Assembly: GCA_018398585.1 (NCBI GenBank)
Contig: JAGTTD010000010.1
Span: 26,638,638 to 26,702,637 of the forward strand
Direction of reading: 5' to 3'
Length of the DNA stretch: 64,000 bases
From: Simmondsia chinensis
Taxonomy: Eukaryota > Streptophyta > Magnoliopsida > Caryophyllales > Simmondsiaceae
The position numbers and the translations under genes were made by a program. Below, one piece after another: positions 1 to 11,269 of the stretch. Below the pieces are notes generated by a model that saw nothing but the letters and a program-made list of their open reading frames with translations, had not been told where the DNA came from and searched no databases. Each line of letters begins with the position of its first letter. The stretch's first letter is position 1.

Positions 1-1158
1 TTGCTTCCCATCAAAATTTTCGAGTTGAACTCTCGGTTGTCGAAAGCCATTGTGTCCATTACCATAAGAGACTTCATTGCTTCGATTAATAACAAACTCA
101 TATGCATTCTGCCCAACGTTATACTGCTGAACAATTTCAGGTGCTTGAACATTGTGCCCGGCATTCAAGCAAACAGGTCGTGTGCGAGATGGATTATGAA
201 ATGGATCAAAGTGTCCTGAATCTGCAAGTCTGGATTTGATCCTTATGGCAGGATCTGGTGGACGATTAGGTGGATCTTGAGGGTGATTATTTTGTCCAAA
301 ATTCATGCTTTCCGCTCGGCCCTGCCTCTGATCAGTAGCTTGCTTTTGAGGACTGTCAATGTTAACAGCATCTGCAACCTGATTTTGTGTTCGGTTAACA
401 TTTGTTCGAAGAGGAATTTGAGGTTCAGTACTTGCACTAATTCCCTAAGGTTCAACTTGTTGATGAACTCCAACACTCGCTGTTTGTGTTTGGGGCAAAT
501 TAGAGGCTCTCAATATCTGACTTGTAGGCAACAATCCACCACCATTTGTAACAACATTCTGTTTTTGTGTTTGATTTTGCAACATAGCTAGACAACCATC
601 CACTCTACCCTCAATCCCTTGCAATTGTTCACTCACTCGAGCATCAATTGCTTTTTTGTTGATTTCAATAAACCTCTCTTTAAAATTCTGCAATCGATGA
701 TTTAAATGAGCATCAATCTTTCCATCAATTTTCTGAATTTGATGTTGCACATTATCACTAATCTTTTCTTCCCAATCTTGCAATTGTTGTGACACAAGAT
801 TCTCATTGCCTTGATCATTTTCTCCTTGTTTATTAACTTGATCTTGCAATTGTACAATCGTCTCTTCAATTTGCTGTACCCGATCACTCACCTTTGCATC
901 TTTTTCATCTTTTTCCAACAACAACGAAAGAATTCGATCCATCTTATGCAAGTTCTTCAGCTGCTCTTGCTTAGCTTTTTGGTCGCGCTCCAACTGAGAT
1001 TGCTCCAGCCGCATGATCACTGCCTCCAAGCGTGCGATCGGCTGATCTTGAGTCACAGAATCTTGTTCAATTGTTGTACTACCACCAGCCACCTCTGCAT
1101 ATGTTGGTTGTACCATCGTTTTTGCAGCATCGAATCTTGTTGTCACTCCACTTGTCAT
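1..1158 (-). pseudogene. Ty3/gypsy gag, 5' part, running off the left edge
   Basis: Gag is the structural polyprotein that packages element RNA into cytoplasmic particles. An open frame runs on the minus strand from 1212; the Met at 1158 (MTSGVTTR) is the likelier start because it resembles the gag start of the gypsy element at 24.7-32.9 kb (MAGGATTR). The first 250 residues are Gln/Glu/Lys-rich with heptad-like Leu/Ile spacing, suggesting coiled coil. A TAG at 445-447 interrupts the frame, but the same frame then stays open to base 1 and ends in a gag-like stretch with RVQLENFDG, comparable to VEIDTFDG in the other gypsy gag. Primer site and LTR lie directly upstream. No zinc knuckle is inside the window. 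I infer a single nonsense mutation in an otherwise readable gag. Plus-strand ORFs over this region are its shadows. Confidence 0.75.
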
Positions 1159-1463
1159 TGTTGAGTAATGCGCGAAATGATAAGCACTGAATTGAAACAA
1201 ATTTGACTGCACTTGATCTTGATCAGATTGTGTGTAAACCTGATCTGATTTCTAAAACAAAATCTGATCTATTCTCTACTCAACAGATCACGCAGGCTGA
1301 TTTTCACACTTGAGCTCACTGTCACTTGTTTCTCTGAATTTGCAAGTTCAGATTTGAAAATTACAAAAAACTGAATTGATTGGCCTATACTAAACTAAAA
1401 TTCAATAATGAATTTGATTTTGACTACTTCTGATTTTTTTTTTCGCACTCGATTGGAAACGAG

Positions 1464-1475
1464 GCTCTGATACCA
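1464..1475 (-). promoter_or_regulatory. Primer binding site of the left-edge gypsy element
   Basis: Read on the minus strand this is TGGTATCAGAGC, the complement of the 3' end of plant initiator tRNA-Met. It sits two bases inside the LTR edge, as expected for minus-strand priming. It fixes the orientation of the element (transcribed right to left). Confidence 0.85.
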
Positions 1476-1477
1476 AT

Positions 1478-1996
1478 TGTTATGATCGGGATCTATTCCC
1501 AAACATAAGCTAAGTAAAATAGGATAGATTGAGAATATGAGATGAGAAAGAAGTGAAATTGCGATGAGAAAGTTGAGAATTAAACTTAGATGAGATAAAA
1601 AGGGAAAGGAGATGAGAAATAGAGAGAGTTAGATGAGAGAGAGAAGCTTTGATCTCAAATGAGATATTTTTCAGATATTTGATTGAATAAAATCTGAACA
1701 TTACAACCATCACTTATTTATAGCAATCTAATGCAAGCTAAAGCAATGAATCTAGACTTATTTCACTAACCAACTTAGAAGCATCTAGAATTTAAGCTAA
1801 CTAACACTTAAACTCATTATTATTGGGGCCAAGTTCAGAAAAACAGCCTGAACAGCAGCAGCAGCACACGGATCAGCAACAACAGACCTTAACAGCAGCA
1901 ATTAATCACAAAACAGCCTAGCAGCAGCAGCAGCTAACAGATTTTCCTGCCATTCAACCAATTTAAACCCATGCCTGGGATCCTCGGTTTATAATA
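1478..1996 (-). repeat. 5' LTR of the left-edge gypsy element
   Basis: The LTR begins on the plus strand with TGTTATGATC next to the primer site and ends at CGGTTTATAATA, where a degraded CA terminus is expected. On the minus strand it starts (T)ATTATAAACCGAGG, has several GCTGCTGCT runs in U3, TATAAATA near 1721, and a CTCATCTC-rich U5. The same order of features and a similar first dozen bases occur in the LTRs at 50249 and 55086, suggesting one LTR family. The outer end abuts copia RT sequence, so this gypsy element inserted in the copia remnant. Confidence 0.75.
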
Positions 1997-1997
1997 T

Positions 1998-2571
1998 TAT
2001 ATTGACAAAATGTTGTCAAGGTATTGCATGGAGGACTCTTGGAAAGGTTTTTTTACCTTTCAGGCATGTAGTCTCTTTCTCTCTTTTGAGTAGTGTTCTA
2101 TGACACCCCAAGAGGAAGAGCAATTGAGGAATATTCCATTTGCTTTGGCTGTACGAGCCTCAGGTATGCCGTGTTGTGCACGAGACTTGATGTCTGCTAT
2201 GCTATGGTATAGTAAGCAGGTGTAAGTCTAACATGGGTCTAATGGACTAGGTGGCAGTGAAGTGTTTTCTCGAGTTCTCGAGAAGAACTAGAGATCTTAT
2301 GCTGATCTTTCAAAGTGCGAGCTGGTTCCAGTTCGATATATTGTTTTAAGACTTCGAATCAAATTAAAATGATAGACGTTCGACGTCTAAGCATGTCTTT
2401 ATCCTTGGAGTGGGAGCCAATAGTGAGAAGAATGTCAAGCAATATTGTATTGCTGACTTCACAATAGAGTAATTAAGCTCACTAAGGATTAGGCTCAGTA
2501 GACCTTTGGTTCAAACTTAAAAGGGTGAGTATGGACTTTGTCATAAATTGGATTTAGGACAAGTGGGAGAT
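1998..2571 (+). pseudogene. Ty1/copia RT C-terminus and RNase H remnant plus polypurine tract
   Basis: With frameshifts allowed, the plus strand reads through the end of a copia reverse transcriptase (MEDSWKG, then TPQEEEQLRNIPFA, then CCARDLMSAML, equivalent to the usual CTRPD block) and into RNase H (RRSTSKHVFILGVGA, then KQYCIADFTIE, the DSTMEAEY region). The rest of RNase H is missing. A polypurine tract GACAAGTGGGAGAT ends at 2571, directly before the LTR. The gene is dead: frames shift repeatedly and no ORF over 60 codons survives. Confidence 0.7.
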
Positions 2572-4644
2572 TATTAGGAACAGTGTCCTGAAATTTAAAT
2601 TTATTCTGGATATATTATTTTAATTAATAAATAAGATTAAAGTCCCAGTCATTTCCTAATTGAATTTGTGTAAAGTGAGCTTGTATACTGCATGTGATTT
2701 TCTTTTGGGAGACATCCATGAGATGGGTGTAGTTCTCAGATTACAATTTACATGTTTGTTCTAAGTGGTTTATGAGATTAAGCCACAGATAAACTTGAAA
2801 CAAATGATATGGATTGTTGTTTGAAAGACTCGTAGTCGAAGACAAGTATGGACCACTTTTACGTTAAGACTATAACGTGACACTTTAGATGACTTGTCTT
2901 GGTCAGGTGGATGGAGATATAAAAGTGTTAGGTTAGTATGTTTAATAAGATTGACACATTGAGTTGGACCATGTGGATTACTTATTTCTAGACTACTATT
3001 GGAGATGAGTGATTCATATTGCACTATTTGAATGACGACTCTAAATCCTACGAGTATTCTGGACTTTGCACTATTTGAATGACGACTCTAAATCCTAAGA
3101 GTATTCTGGACTTATGCATGGAGCGTTAGTTACTTTGGTATACTATAAGTAAGGTCTCAACGAATGACCGAAATCCCATGTATATTGGGTAGCGGGGCAA
3201 AGTGTGATAAGAATCAGGTATTCAATAGGGAACCTACAATCTCTTATGAGATACAGGTGTCCCTTTAGTTGATTTGCAAATATTTGAATAGTTCGGAATC
3301 TATGGCCAAAGTATTTCAAATGTTTGACATTTTGAATTTATACTGTAAATATGTTTAAGTATAAATGAATTATGTGAAGGGCGAGTTGGTAACTAAAGGA
3401 GAAGCTGTGAGAAGGATAATGATAGTGGTTATATTTATCCTTTGTCATGAACATCTAGTAGAGGGATTGTTGTCATCAATACAGTCTATTAGGGAGACAT
3501 CGATTAAATAATTTAAATTTGGAGTGCAGTGTGATTTATTTAGTAGAATTAAGTCTCATTAAATGGTAATTAAATTATTTCGTGAGATGATTAATTTAAC
3601 CCATTTGGAGCTAGATTTAAATTTTCCTTGAGATCCCTCCACAAGCCTCTATATTGATTGCTATCGGAAAAATATTAAAGAATTTATGAGATGAATTTTT
3701 TATCCATGATATGGGTAAATTTAATTTTGCCAAATATTATTCATGAGATTAATAAAAATTAAAAATTATAAAATAAAATACTTTTGGAAAATTAAATCCA
3801 TAAGCTGAATTTTTACAAGTGGGAAACAAAGCCAAAAAAAGGCACGAAATAGTCGCACAGGGCCGGATTCGTGTGCTCACAGATCGACCCACCAGCGTGC
3901 GACATGTGTTGCGCGCTGGGTATTCGAATGGTGATCTGTGTTAGCAAGGGCGAGCAATCATGGCCCGCCACGTGTCACGCTTTGTTCAAAATAAAAAAGA
4001 GTGGTATTTTGCTTTGAGCCGAAACGACGCATTTTGGGGTTGTTTTGTTTTTGCAACACTGCGTTTTGTATTTTAATTGGAATTAATTTCTGTGCTACAT
4101 CGGTAGTTTTGTAATTTTTTCACTCCGGTATACTCCTACAAATAGAGGCACCTATACCAAGGGTTTGGCATTCAATCGAAACAATTTATTTTAGGTTTCT
4201 GTAATTGTTTTGGAGACCCAAATGGAGAGAAAGATTTCCGTTAAAATTCTTTCATTCCTAATTTAATATTTTTTGGAGCCCATCTTCCGTGCAGTTTGAG
4301 GTCATCGCGTAGACGATCGAGGGGTCTCGGTTTTCTTGGTACTCTTAATAATTGGAGCAATTCCAAGTATGTTATTCTTTCCTTCTTCCTTTAGTTTTCG
4401 CTTTTTCATTTATTTACAATATTCGTTATTATACTTATTTAATTTTATGTATTATTATGAATATATTAGAGTAAAAGGCCTGTAGATATAAATTATAAAT
4501 TTAGATCTGTCGATTTAAATTATGAATTTAAGTCAGTAGATTTAAAATTAAGAATTTTAAATTGACCCTAAGTTTAGAGTTATGAATTCTAAACTTGTTC
4601 CGCTGCGTAAATTTCAGGGAGAATTTTTGAAATTCATCCCAGCA
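2572..4644 (+). repeat. Long copia LTR flanked by PPT (left) and PBS (right)
   Basis: It starts TATTAGGAACAGTG directly after the polypurine tract and ends CCCAGCA just before a primer site, about 2.07 kb. A TATA-like TACAAATAG lies near 4135-4145, followed by a U5-like T-rich tract. It is homologous to the interrupted LTR at 24328-34614: both share GAGCCCATC/GAGCCTACAC, GGTGCA/CGTGCAG and a GAGGTCA block. A single element should not have PPT on one side and PBS on the other of one LTR. A 47-bp tandem duplication sits at 3021-3114. Confidence 0.7.
3021..3114 (+). repeat. 47-bp tandem duplication in the copia LTR
   Basis: Two adjacent copies (3021-3067 and 3068-3114) starting GCACTATTTGAATGACGACT differ at one base (CTACGAG versus CTAAGAG). 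Confidence 0.9.
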
Positions 4645-4646
4645 AC

Positions 4647-4658
4647 CGGTATTAGAGC
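4647..4658 (+). promoter_or_regulatory. Primer binding site after the copia LTR
   Basis: CGGTATTAGAGC matches the tRNA-iMet primer site TGGTATCAGAGC at 10 of 12 positions, three bases past the LTR end. It implies that internal sequence of a copia unit begins here, although no gag follows. Confidence 0.6.
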
Positions 4659-5890
4659 AAAGGGTTTATAGAGATAAACCTATTCCCGGGAACTCTTGCA
4701 CGTGAATTGTCAAGAAGCCTGACTCTCCAACCGGGGGCTTAGACAAGAGAAGAGTCTCCTACTCTAAGTGCTCTAATAGGTGCCTATTGTTGTGACCATA
4801 GTTTGGATCTATAAACCCAATAGTCCACATCAGAATTTATTTTTTAACAAAAATTCATGTCTTTTTCCAACATTGTAGCGTTCTTTTCTCAACCCTAAGT
4901 TGTCCTTATTCTCGAGCACACTGGCAATCAAGAGTTACCAAGAATGCCAAAGTGCACGAGAAGTTACAAACGTGCATTATAGGAGACAGCACGTAACATC
5001 AATTGAGAGAGTTAGTATCTTCATGAGCTTTTTATCCCTTTATTCTCTTTTGTTTTGTGTTTTTGAGACTCCTATTGAGAAATAGACTCTAATTTAGGAG
5101 TGATGAACAATCTTTGTTTGAATCTCAGGTTTTATAACTATACTTTGTTGATGACATTTGTTACACAATTCCTGCTCCCCTAAGGGGCATTTTAATATTA
5201 TCTGATTGAATTTTTATTTACATGCCTGCAACTATTTTTTGATTTTTCAACTTATTGGCATGTTGTCTTGTGTTTTTATCCTTGACCGTAATGTGCTGGC
5301 TTTGTTTTATGTGAGATGCCAACTTTTATATTGCGAGTTTTCATGCTAATTATCGAAAAATAATATATTAGCTTTGTTTTGACATTGAATCTGGAGTTAA
5401 AAAGATTTTTTTAACACGATTGAGGGAACACATGCAATACCTAGGAAAAAGTTTAGATGAGAGATGGCTTTATACAAACTCATTCCACTAGACTTTAATT
5501 TCATGTTTATTCGAATTTATAGCTTGTGGTCAAAATTCTCTTAAAGTCATCTTTAAAATGAATCGCAAAATTTGGGTATGAGATTAGTGATCCCAACGTC
5601 TTTCCCTCAACTACTAGATTGATTAATTATTATCTAAATGCTTTTTATTTTATTTTTACATGACTATCACATCACATTTTGCCGCCCTTTTGCCATCAAT
5701 TATTGTCAAAGAAACAATACATTTTTTTTGTAACTCAGGGATGAAAACATACAAGTATTAATTGTTTTCTCAATAATGAGCAATTTCAAAAGATATTTGG
5801 CCTAAACATCCCAGGTAAAATGGCTTATTAAATGATGGATACGCACGCTATACAAATTAACACATCCTACCACATCAAGACAATACTAGA
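4659..5890. other. Gene-free stretch, possibly copia leader then AT-rich DNA
   Basis: The first 200 bp could be untranslated leader of the copia unit whose PBS lies just before. The rest is AT-rich with no sustained frame; I recognise no element or gene. Confidence 0.5.
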
Positions 5891-5899
5891 AAATTGGCA

Positions 5900-6134
5900 T
5901 TGGAATATAGGAACATACCCAGTTCCTCAAGGGCTCCCGCCTACGCAAGGTCTAGGGGGCGCTGATGTACGCAGCTTTACCCCTTCAGGGTGTTAACCTG
6001 AAGAGAGGCTGTTTCCCTACGCACCCAACCAGAAGGTGAGGACTTCCCAGGAGGTCACCCATCCTGGTACTACTCTCGTCCAAGCACGATTAATTTCAGA
6101 GTTCTAATAGGATCCGGTGACAGCGTGTTGGTGC
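5900..6134 (-). mobile_element. SINE with 5S rRNA-derived head and angiosperm-type 3' module, copy 1
   Basis: On the minus strand the 5' part reads as 5S rRNA: CCGGATCC, AGAACTC, then GTGCTTGGACGAGAG and GATGGGTGACCTCCTGGG, covering the A box, intermediate element and C box of the internal pol III promoter. The 3' half (GAAACAGCCTCTCT, GGGGTAAAGCTGCGTACATC, GGCGGGAGCCC, CACTGGGT-like) is the module shared by many flowering-plant SINEs. The element is bounded by a 9-bp direct repeat AAATTGGCA (5891-5899 and 6135-6143), consistent with target-primed insertion. It lacks the two-LTR layout of Cassandra TRIMs. Several 5S positions are mutated, so this is an old copy. Confidence 0.8.
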
Positions 6135-6143
6135 AAATTGGCA

Positions 6144-7194
6144 CTCTTATTATGTAATAATGAATGTTATTGTCAGACAAAATTGTTATTATTAGAGTGA
6201 GATAGTAGTTTTTAAGATAAATTTATAGTTCTCATTATTTATAAGTCACAATATTACTATAACAATATATATTTTTTCTAACAATAACAACTCCCTTATA
6301 TAAATTGGTATATATGATGATGCAAATTGGCCTAAAGATCTGACTTGTAGCCTCGACCTCGACGACACATGGTGGGAAGGATAATCTGCCTCTAACCCGT
6401 TGATCGTACCCAACGATTCCGGATTAAGAGGAATCGGCTAAAACTTGTTGAATCTGCGAATATTTGAGTAATAACCTAAAGAGAAGCTATGTAATTTTAT
6501 TGAACTCTTTCAAATTAAAATTACAAAGATCAACTCAAAACATAAAACTAATCAAAATAGTTCAATAATAAAATGCTTTTTAAAATAAACAACTAAAGGC
6601 CCATTTATGGGCACTTTCTTACTCCTATTTCACATTAAACTCTAAAAACAATAATATTCTAACTCTAGCTAGACCTAATATAACTCAAAAATTCTAAATC
6701 TAATTACATAATTCAATAAAAACTAAATCCTAATAAAAAATTTTAATTAAATAAAATATCTTAAAACCCTAATCATAATAAAATCGTGTCTGACACTACT
6801 TTTCCAGCACAGATGCATTTTGTACAATTCCCGTGATCCATTTCTCTCTTTCTCTTCTTATTCAATTATTTTCATCCCTATTTGCATCATTTGATATTGT
6901 ATAACTATGTTTTTCAATGAAATAAGAACAAAAATAATAATTTAGTACTTTCCTTCCACTATTGGTTCCCAAAAGAACAGTGCTGATTTAAGAGCAATAA
7001 TAGAGAAATTATTGGCTGTGTCCGTATTCCATTAGACATATTTGTGAACAATGAAGATATCAGTTGATTCTTTGGAATAGCTTTTTTCATAGTATCTTGA
7101 GTTTACTATTTCAATAGTTAAATAATTAAATTAGTGATTTTCGAAACAACATAATTTTACATTTTTGTTCTAAAACTATCATGAGGAATATTAA
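6144..7194. other. AT-rich intergenic DNA
   Basis: No sustained frame or recognised repeat. The patch at 6340-6450, with GCCTCGACCTCGACGACAC, is less AT-rich than its surroundings and may be a fragment of an unrecognised LTR. Confidence 0.4.
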
Positions 7195-7500
7195 ATTGTA
7201 TATGTATCTTTTGTTAAAATCCGGTGAATTTCAAGAGTTTTCAGCAAAAAGTTAATGAGTTGTGACGAAAAATTCACCGTATTCTAACGACAGATACATA
7301 TATATTTCCTAAATTATGTGTCATATCAGCATCATTCAAAAAAGAATTGTCAAATTTTAATTGTGGATACCAAGAATCATGTTTTGTGTTAAGATATTCT
7401 AACAAAAATCTACAGATACCGCTAGAGGGTACATAATTGATAAAATTTTTAAAGTTCAAGACACCCTTCTAATTAAAATTCCCAAGACCAAATTAAAAGT
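7195..7500. repeat. Probable remnant of the 60.1-kb MITE family
   Basis: Shares several scattered words with the element at 60110-60680: AATCCGGTGAA, ACATATATAT, GTGTCATATCAGCAT versus GCGTCATATTAGCAT, and CATAATTGATAA near one end. Ends are not resolvable by eye, so coordinates are approximate. Confidence 0.4.
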
Positions 7501-7561
7501 ATGAGGATAAAACAACAAGAATACGATATTGCCCTAATTGAAATAAAGTTGTTCTTTTTGC

Positions 7562-7992
7562 TTGAACAATGAAAAAGATTGCTGTTTTTCTAATAAACCA
7601 AATAGCTGTAAGGCGGAGGCTTTCTACCAATTGTTGAACTTAGTGGAAAGATCAAAGCATTGGAGATCGAAAGAGGAAGGATCCTGCTCGCCAATCTTTG
7701 AGTCACAGATGACACTCTTATTTTCAGTTTGGCTAAACGGGAAAAATATAAGGAGCGTCCATAAAATTACCACATATTTCCAATTGCTAATCATCCTAAA
7801 TAAAAACTTTTAGAAATGAACTTTGATTTCCATCATCATGACAGAGGCTTGGATTGCAGAGATTCACAGTTACCTTGGCTACAATGTTGCAACACTACCA
7901 ATGGTGTATTTGGGCATACAACTTTAGGGTCAATTTGAGACGATGTGAGACATGGTAACCGAAAAATTGAACTAAACCTGGTTGGTGGGAAA
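7562..7992 (+). pseudogene. LINE ORF2 reverse transcriptase remnant, left half
   Basis: Translated with frameshifts, it reads an RT catalytic-region remnant (TDDTLIFS, cf. FADDT), and further on YLGYNVATLPMVYLGIQL, matching the plant L1 block in which LG, LP and YLG-PLG recur downstream of the RT core. The frame is heavily broken. It stops at the GGAAA target site of the Sirevirus-like element and resumes at 16509, so both halves were one LINE before that insertion. Function when intact: endonuclease/reverse transcriptase for target-primed integration. Confidence 0.6.
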
Positions 7993-9473
7993 TGTTGGCC
8001 CTAAAGCCAATATTATTGTAATTTTGATGATGACAAGCATTTAGTGAGTCATAGGATTTAAATTGTTCTAATCTTGTTTTTAAGTGACATATAAGAAAGG
8101 TAGGCACATTAAGATTAATCATGGATACGAAACTTTCCAAAAGATGATAAATCAAGAGGAAAAGAGAGATAAAAGCTGAAAAGAAGATTTATCCAAATTG
8201 AAGAGAATGTGATCCGAGTCCGAGCATCCTAAAGTTATTTATTTTTATTGTCTAGGACTTAGGATAGAGATATATTAATTGAGTCCAAGTCTCAATATCG
8301 ATATGTGATCCTCTTACAAAAATGTTTATGAAAAATATTTTAGAAAATTAATTTATCAAATTTTACTTGAAAAATATTCAAGTCAAAATTAAACCAATCT
8401 AGTTTATCAATTAAAATATTTTTTAAGATTGGCACTTTAAAAGGTATGATCAAATCAAATAATGATAAAATTTTAATGGGTGATGATTTAGCTTGATTTA
8501 TAAAACCAATCATTTTTACGATCAAGTAAAGTGGGAAATAAATTCAAAAAATTGAACAAATATAACAATCAATCAATCAATTTTTTAACTTAGGAAATGT
8601 AATAAAATATCCCACCAATCAAGCAAAATGATCAAAACGTGTAAATGCACCTGGGTAGGCTGAGTGTCGACACACAGATGGTATGTGTCGACACACAGGC
8701 TTACAGTAGCCACCAAGAGCTGCTTGTGTCGACACACAGACTGAAAAAGCTCAAAACGGCTACTTTTGACTTGATTTCTTTCCAAAACCTTTTTTCAACT
8801 TTTTGAAAGTCTTATTGGCCCTCATTTGCCTATAAATTGGGTTTGAATGCTTTGGTTGAAATTATCCAATGCTCTCTAAGCATTCTTTGATAAAAAGTTC
8901 TCTTATATACTTGCGCTTTAAAGGTTTGTTTTTAAGTTTTGTTTAAAACTTTTATTAGAGTATCACTTGTTCTCTTATTGTTGATCTTTGAGCTTTATTG
9001 GCATATCCTTAGCTTTGGCTAAGCTTGATCAAGTATCAATTCACTCTTGAAAGAGGGAAGAATTTGAGTGTTTTAATTCTTTCATTACTTTATTCGAATT
9101 TGTTGCATTGTAAAGGTTGGATCATAAACCTACGGTTATAAAAGGATCGGTTGTAAAAGGTTGGTCTTGAGCCTACGTACAAAAAGACCGGTTGTAAAGG
9201 TTGGATCCTAAGCCTGTTTTTAAAAAGGATCATCGAGCTTAGTTAAAGGCTCAAGTGACTAAGAGTAGTCACTTGAGAAGTGGACTCGCTTTCGGTTTGG
9301 AAGTAAACCACTATAAAAATCTTTGTGCATCCCTTTTATTTTTGTCTTTGTCTTTTTTATTTAACATTTATTGTTTTGCTTTTAATTAAATTTTTAGTTC
9401 ATAAATTTAAATTTTTTAATTAACACTAAAGAACCTAATTCACCCCCCTCTTAGGTTGCTTTTTGGGCCTTCA
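7993..9473 (+). repeat. 5' LTR of the Sirevirus-like element
   Basis: TGTTGGCC...GCCTTCA, 1,481 bp. TATAAATT at about 8831-8838 marks the core promoter. A cluster of three GTGTCGACAC-type palindromes lies about 100-165 bp upstream (8664-8741). U5 has repeated GGTTGTAAAGGTTGGA-like units near 9111-9215. Confidence 0.95.
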
Positions 9474-9492
9474 ATTAGTGTCAGAGCCAGTG
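9474..9492 (+). promoter_or_regulatory. Degenerate primer binding site
   Basis: ATTAGTGTCAGAGCC follows the LTR end directly and resembles ATTGGTATCAGAGCC with two substitutions. Confidence 0.75.
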
Positions 9493-9531
9493 CTCTATTT
9501 TTTTTGGGTCTAACAACCTTAGAGTGATCCT

Positions 9532-11253
9532 ATGGCAACTTTCACTCCAACCTTAGCTGAGGGTCAATTGACTAACAAGCCTCCTCTTTTTGATGGGAAA
9601 AATTTCCCCTATTGGAAGCTAAGAATGAGACTTTATATTACATCTATTGATTTCGACTTATAGCTTATTACAAAAAATGGTGATTACGTACCCTCAAAGA
9701 AACAAGGTGAGAAAACCATTGAAAAAGAAGAAAATGAGCTTATGCAAGATGACAAAGAAAAACTTGCAAAAAATGCAAAAGCTCATTATCAACTCTTATG
9801 TGCTATTGCCCCAAATGTTTTTAACCATGTGTCCGGTTGTCAATCGGCAAAAGAAATTTGGGACAAGCTAGAGGTCACATATGAAGGTACGGATCAAGTT
9901 AAATCTTCTAAAATCAATATGTTGGTAGGAGCTTATGAACTTTTCAAAATGAAACCGGAGGATTCAATAAAAGAGATGTACACTAGATTTTTGGATATTA
10001 CTAACAAACTCCAAGCTCTCGGGAAAATGTATTCAAATGAGGAGTGAGTTAGTAAAATTCTTCGGTGTCTCCCTATTTCATGGCAAGGCAAGGTTACTGC
10101 TATTCGAGAAGCTCATAACCTCTCTACTTATAAACTTGATCAACTAATTGGAAATCTCATGACCCATGAGATTGATATGGAAGAGTTCAAAGAAGAGGAA
10201 AAATAAAAGAAAAACAAGGACATAGCATTTAAATCATTTCTAAGTGATGAAAGTGATGATGAAATTGTAATGTTAGCAAAAAGATTTTACAAACGTCTTG
10301 AAAAGAAAAGACTTAAGAAAAACTTCAAAAAAGGTTCATCTTCCTCCAAAGATGAACTAACTTGCTATGAGTGTGGAGAAGTCGGACATCTTAAAAGAGA
10401 TTGTCCCAAGCCAAAAAATAAGAAGTTCTTCAACAAACTCAAAAAGAAAGACAAAAAGGAAGAACGGAAGAAAGCTTTTGCGGCTTAGGGAGATAGCGAC
10501 GATGACTCAAATGAAGAAAGTGAAGAGGAAGTAGCTAACTTTTGTCTTATGGCTTTTGACAACGATAGCGTTGAAGAGGACGAGGTAAACGATCTATTTT
10601 ACGATGAACTTGTGGTTGGTTTTCAAGAGTTATATGAGAAATATAAAAAATTAAAAAAATAACACAATTCTTTTGTAAAAGGTCTCGAAAAGGCGGGATT
10701 GGAAAAGGATTCAAAACGAAGTTTAGTGCTTGAACTTGAAAATGAATCCCTAAAGAAAAAGAACAAGTATTTAAATAATGAGATTATTAAATTAACAAAT
10801 GAAAAAAAATCCTTGGAAGAAATACTTTATACTTTAAAGAAAAATGAGAAAGGAAAATTCAAGGAAGATGAATCACTTTTAAAAGAAAATGAGTCTTTGA
10901 AAGAGAAAACGGAAGAACTTTCAAAAATATCAAGCAAATTTTTTAAAAGTCAAGAAACACTCGACAAAATTCTTGCATCTCAAAGGCCAATTTATAACAA
11001 AGAAGGAATAGGTTATAATGGAAATGTCCAAAAGAAAAATTTAAAAGTTCTTTTTGTTAAAGCCTCATCACCTTCAACGAACTCTGTAAGGTGCAACTAT
11101 TGCGGTGACCATGGGCACATCATTTATCAATGTTCTTTCAAAAGAAACTTGAAAAAGACAAAGATGGTTTGGGTCCCAAAAGGATCTCGAGCACCAACTG
11201 TAAAGGCTAACAATAAAGGACCCAATAAAATTTGGGTACCTAAAATTGTTTGA
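9532..11253 (+). pseudogene. Sirevirus-like gag with two zinc knuckles
   Basis: Gag forms particles and binds genomic RNA. The ATG at 9532 opens a frame (MATFTPTLAEGQ) whose next residues, GKNFPYWKLRMRLYI, are the copia gag start block. The frame is continuous to 11253 apart from stops at 9661, 10045, 10204 (TAA), 10486 and 10660, all in the same phase, so these are nonsense mutations and not frameshifts. A CCHC knuckle CYECGEVGHLKRDC starts at 10363; a second, CNYCGDHGHIIYQC, lies near 11092. A Lys/Glu-rich coiled-coil-like region separates them. Pol follows after one shift. Dead by multiple stops but still easily read. Confidence 0.85.
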
Positions 11254-11269
11254 ATTTTGATAGGTTTGC

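Noticed and set aside
277..1164. Plus-strand ORFs of 104 and 117 codons
   Set aside because: They lie antisense to the gypsy gag frame, which has recognisable content and PBS/LTR context.
1860..1945. CRISPR-like or functional trinucleotide array
   Set aside because: The CAG/CTG runs (also at 50297-50350) are short, irregular and inside LTR U3 regions.
5900..6134. 5S rRNA gene
   Set aside because: The 5S-like part is truncated and mutated, fused to a SINE 3' module and flanked by a target duplication; not a functional 5S locus. Same for 33012-33231.
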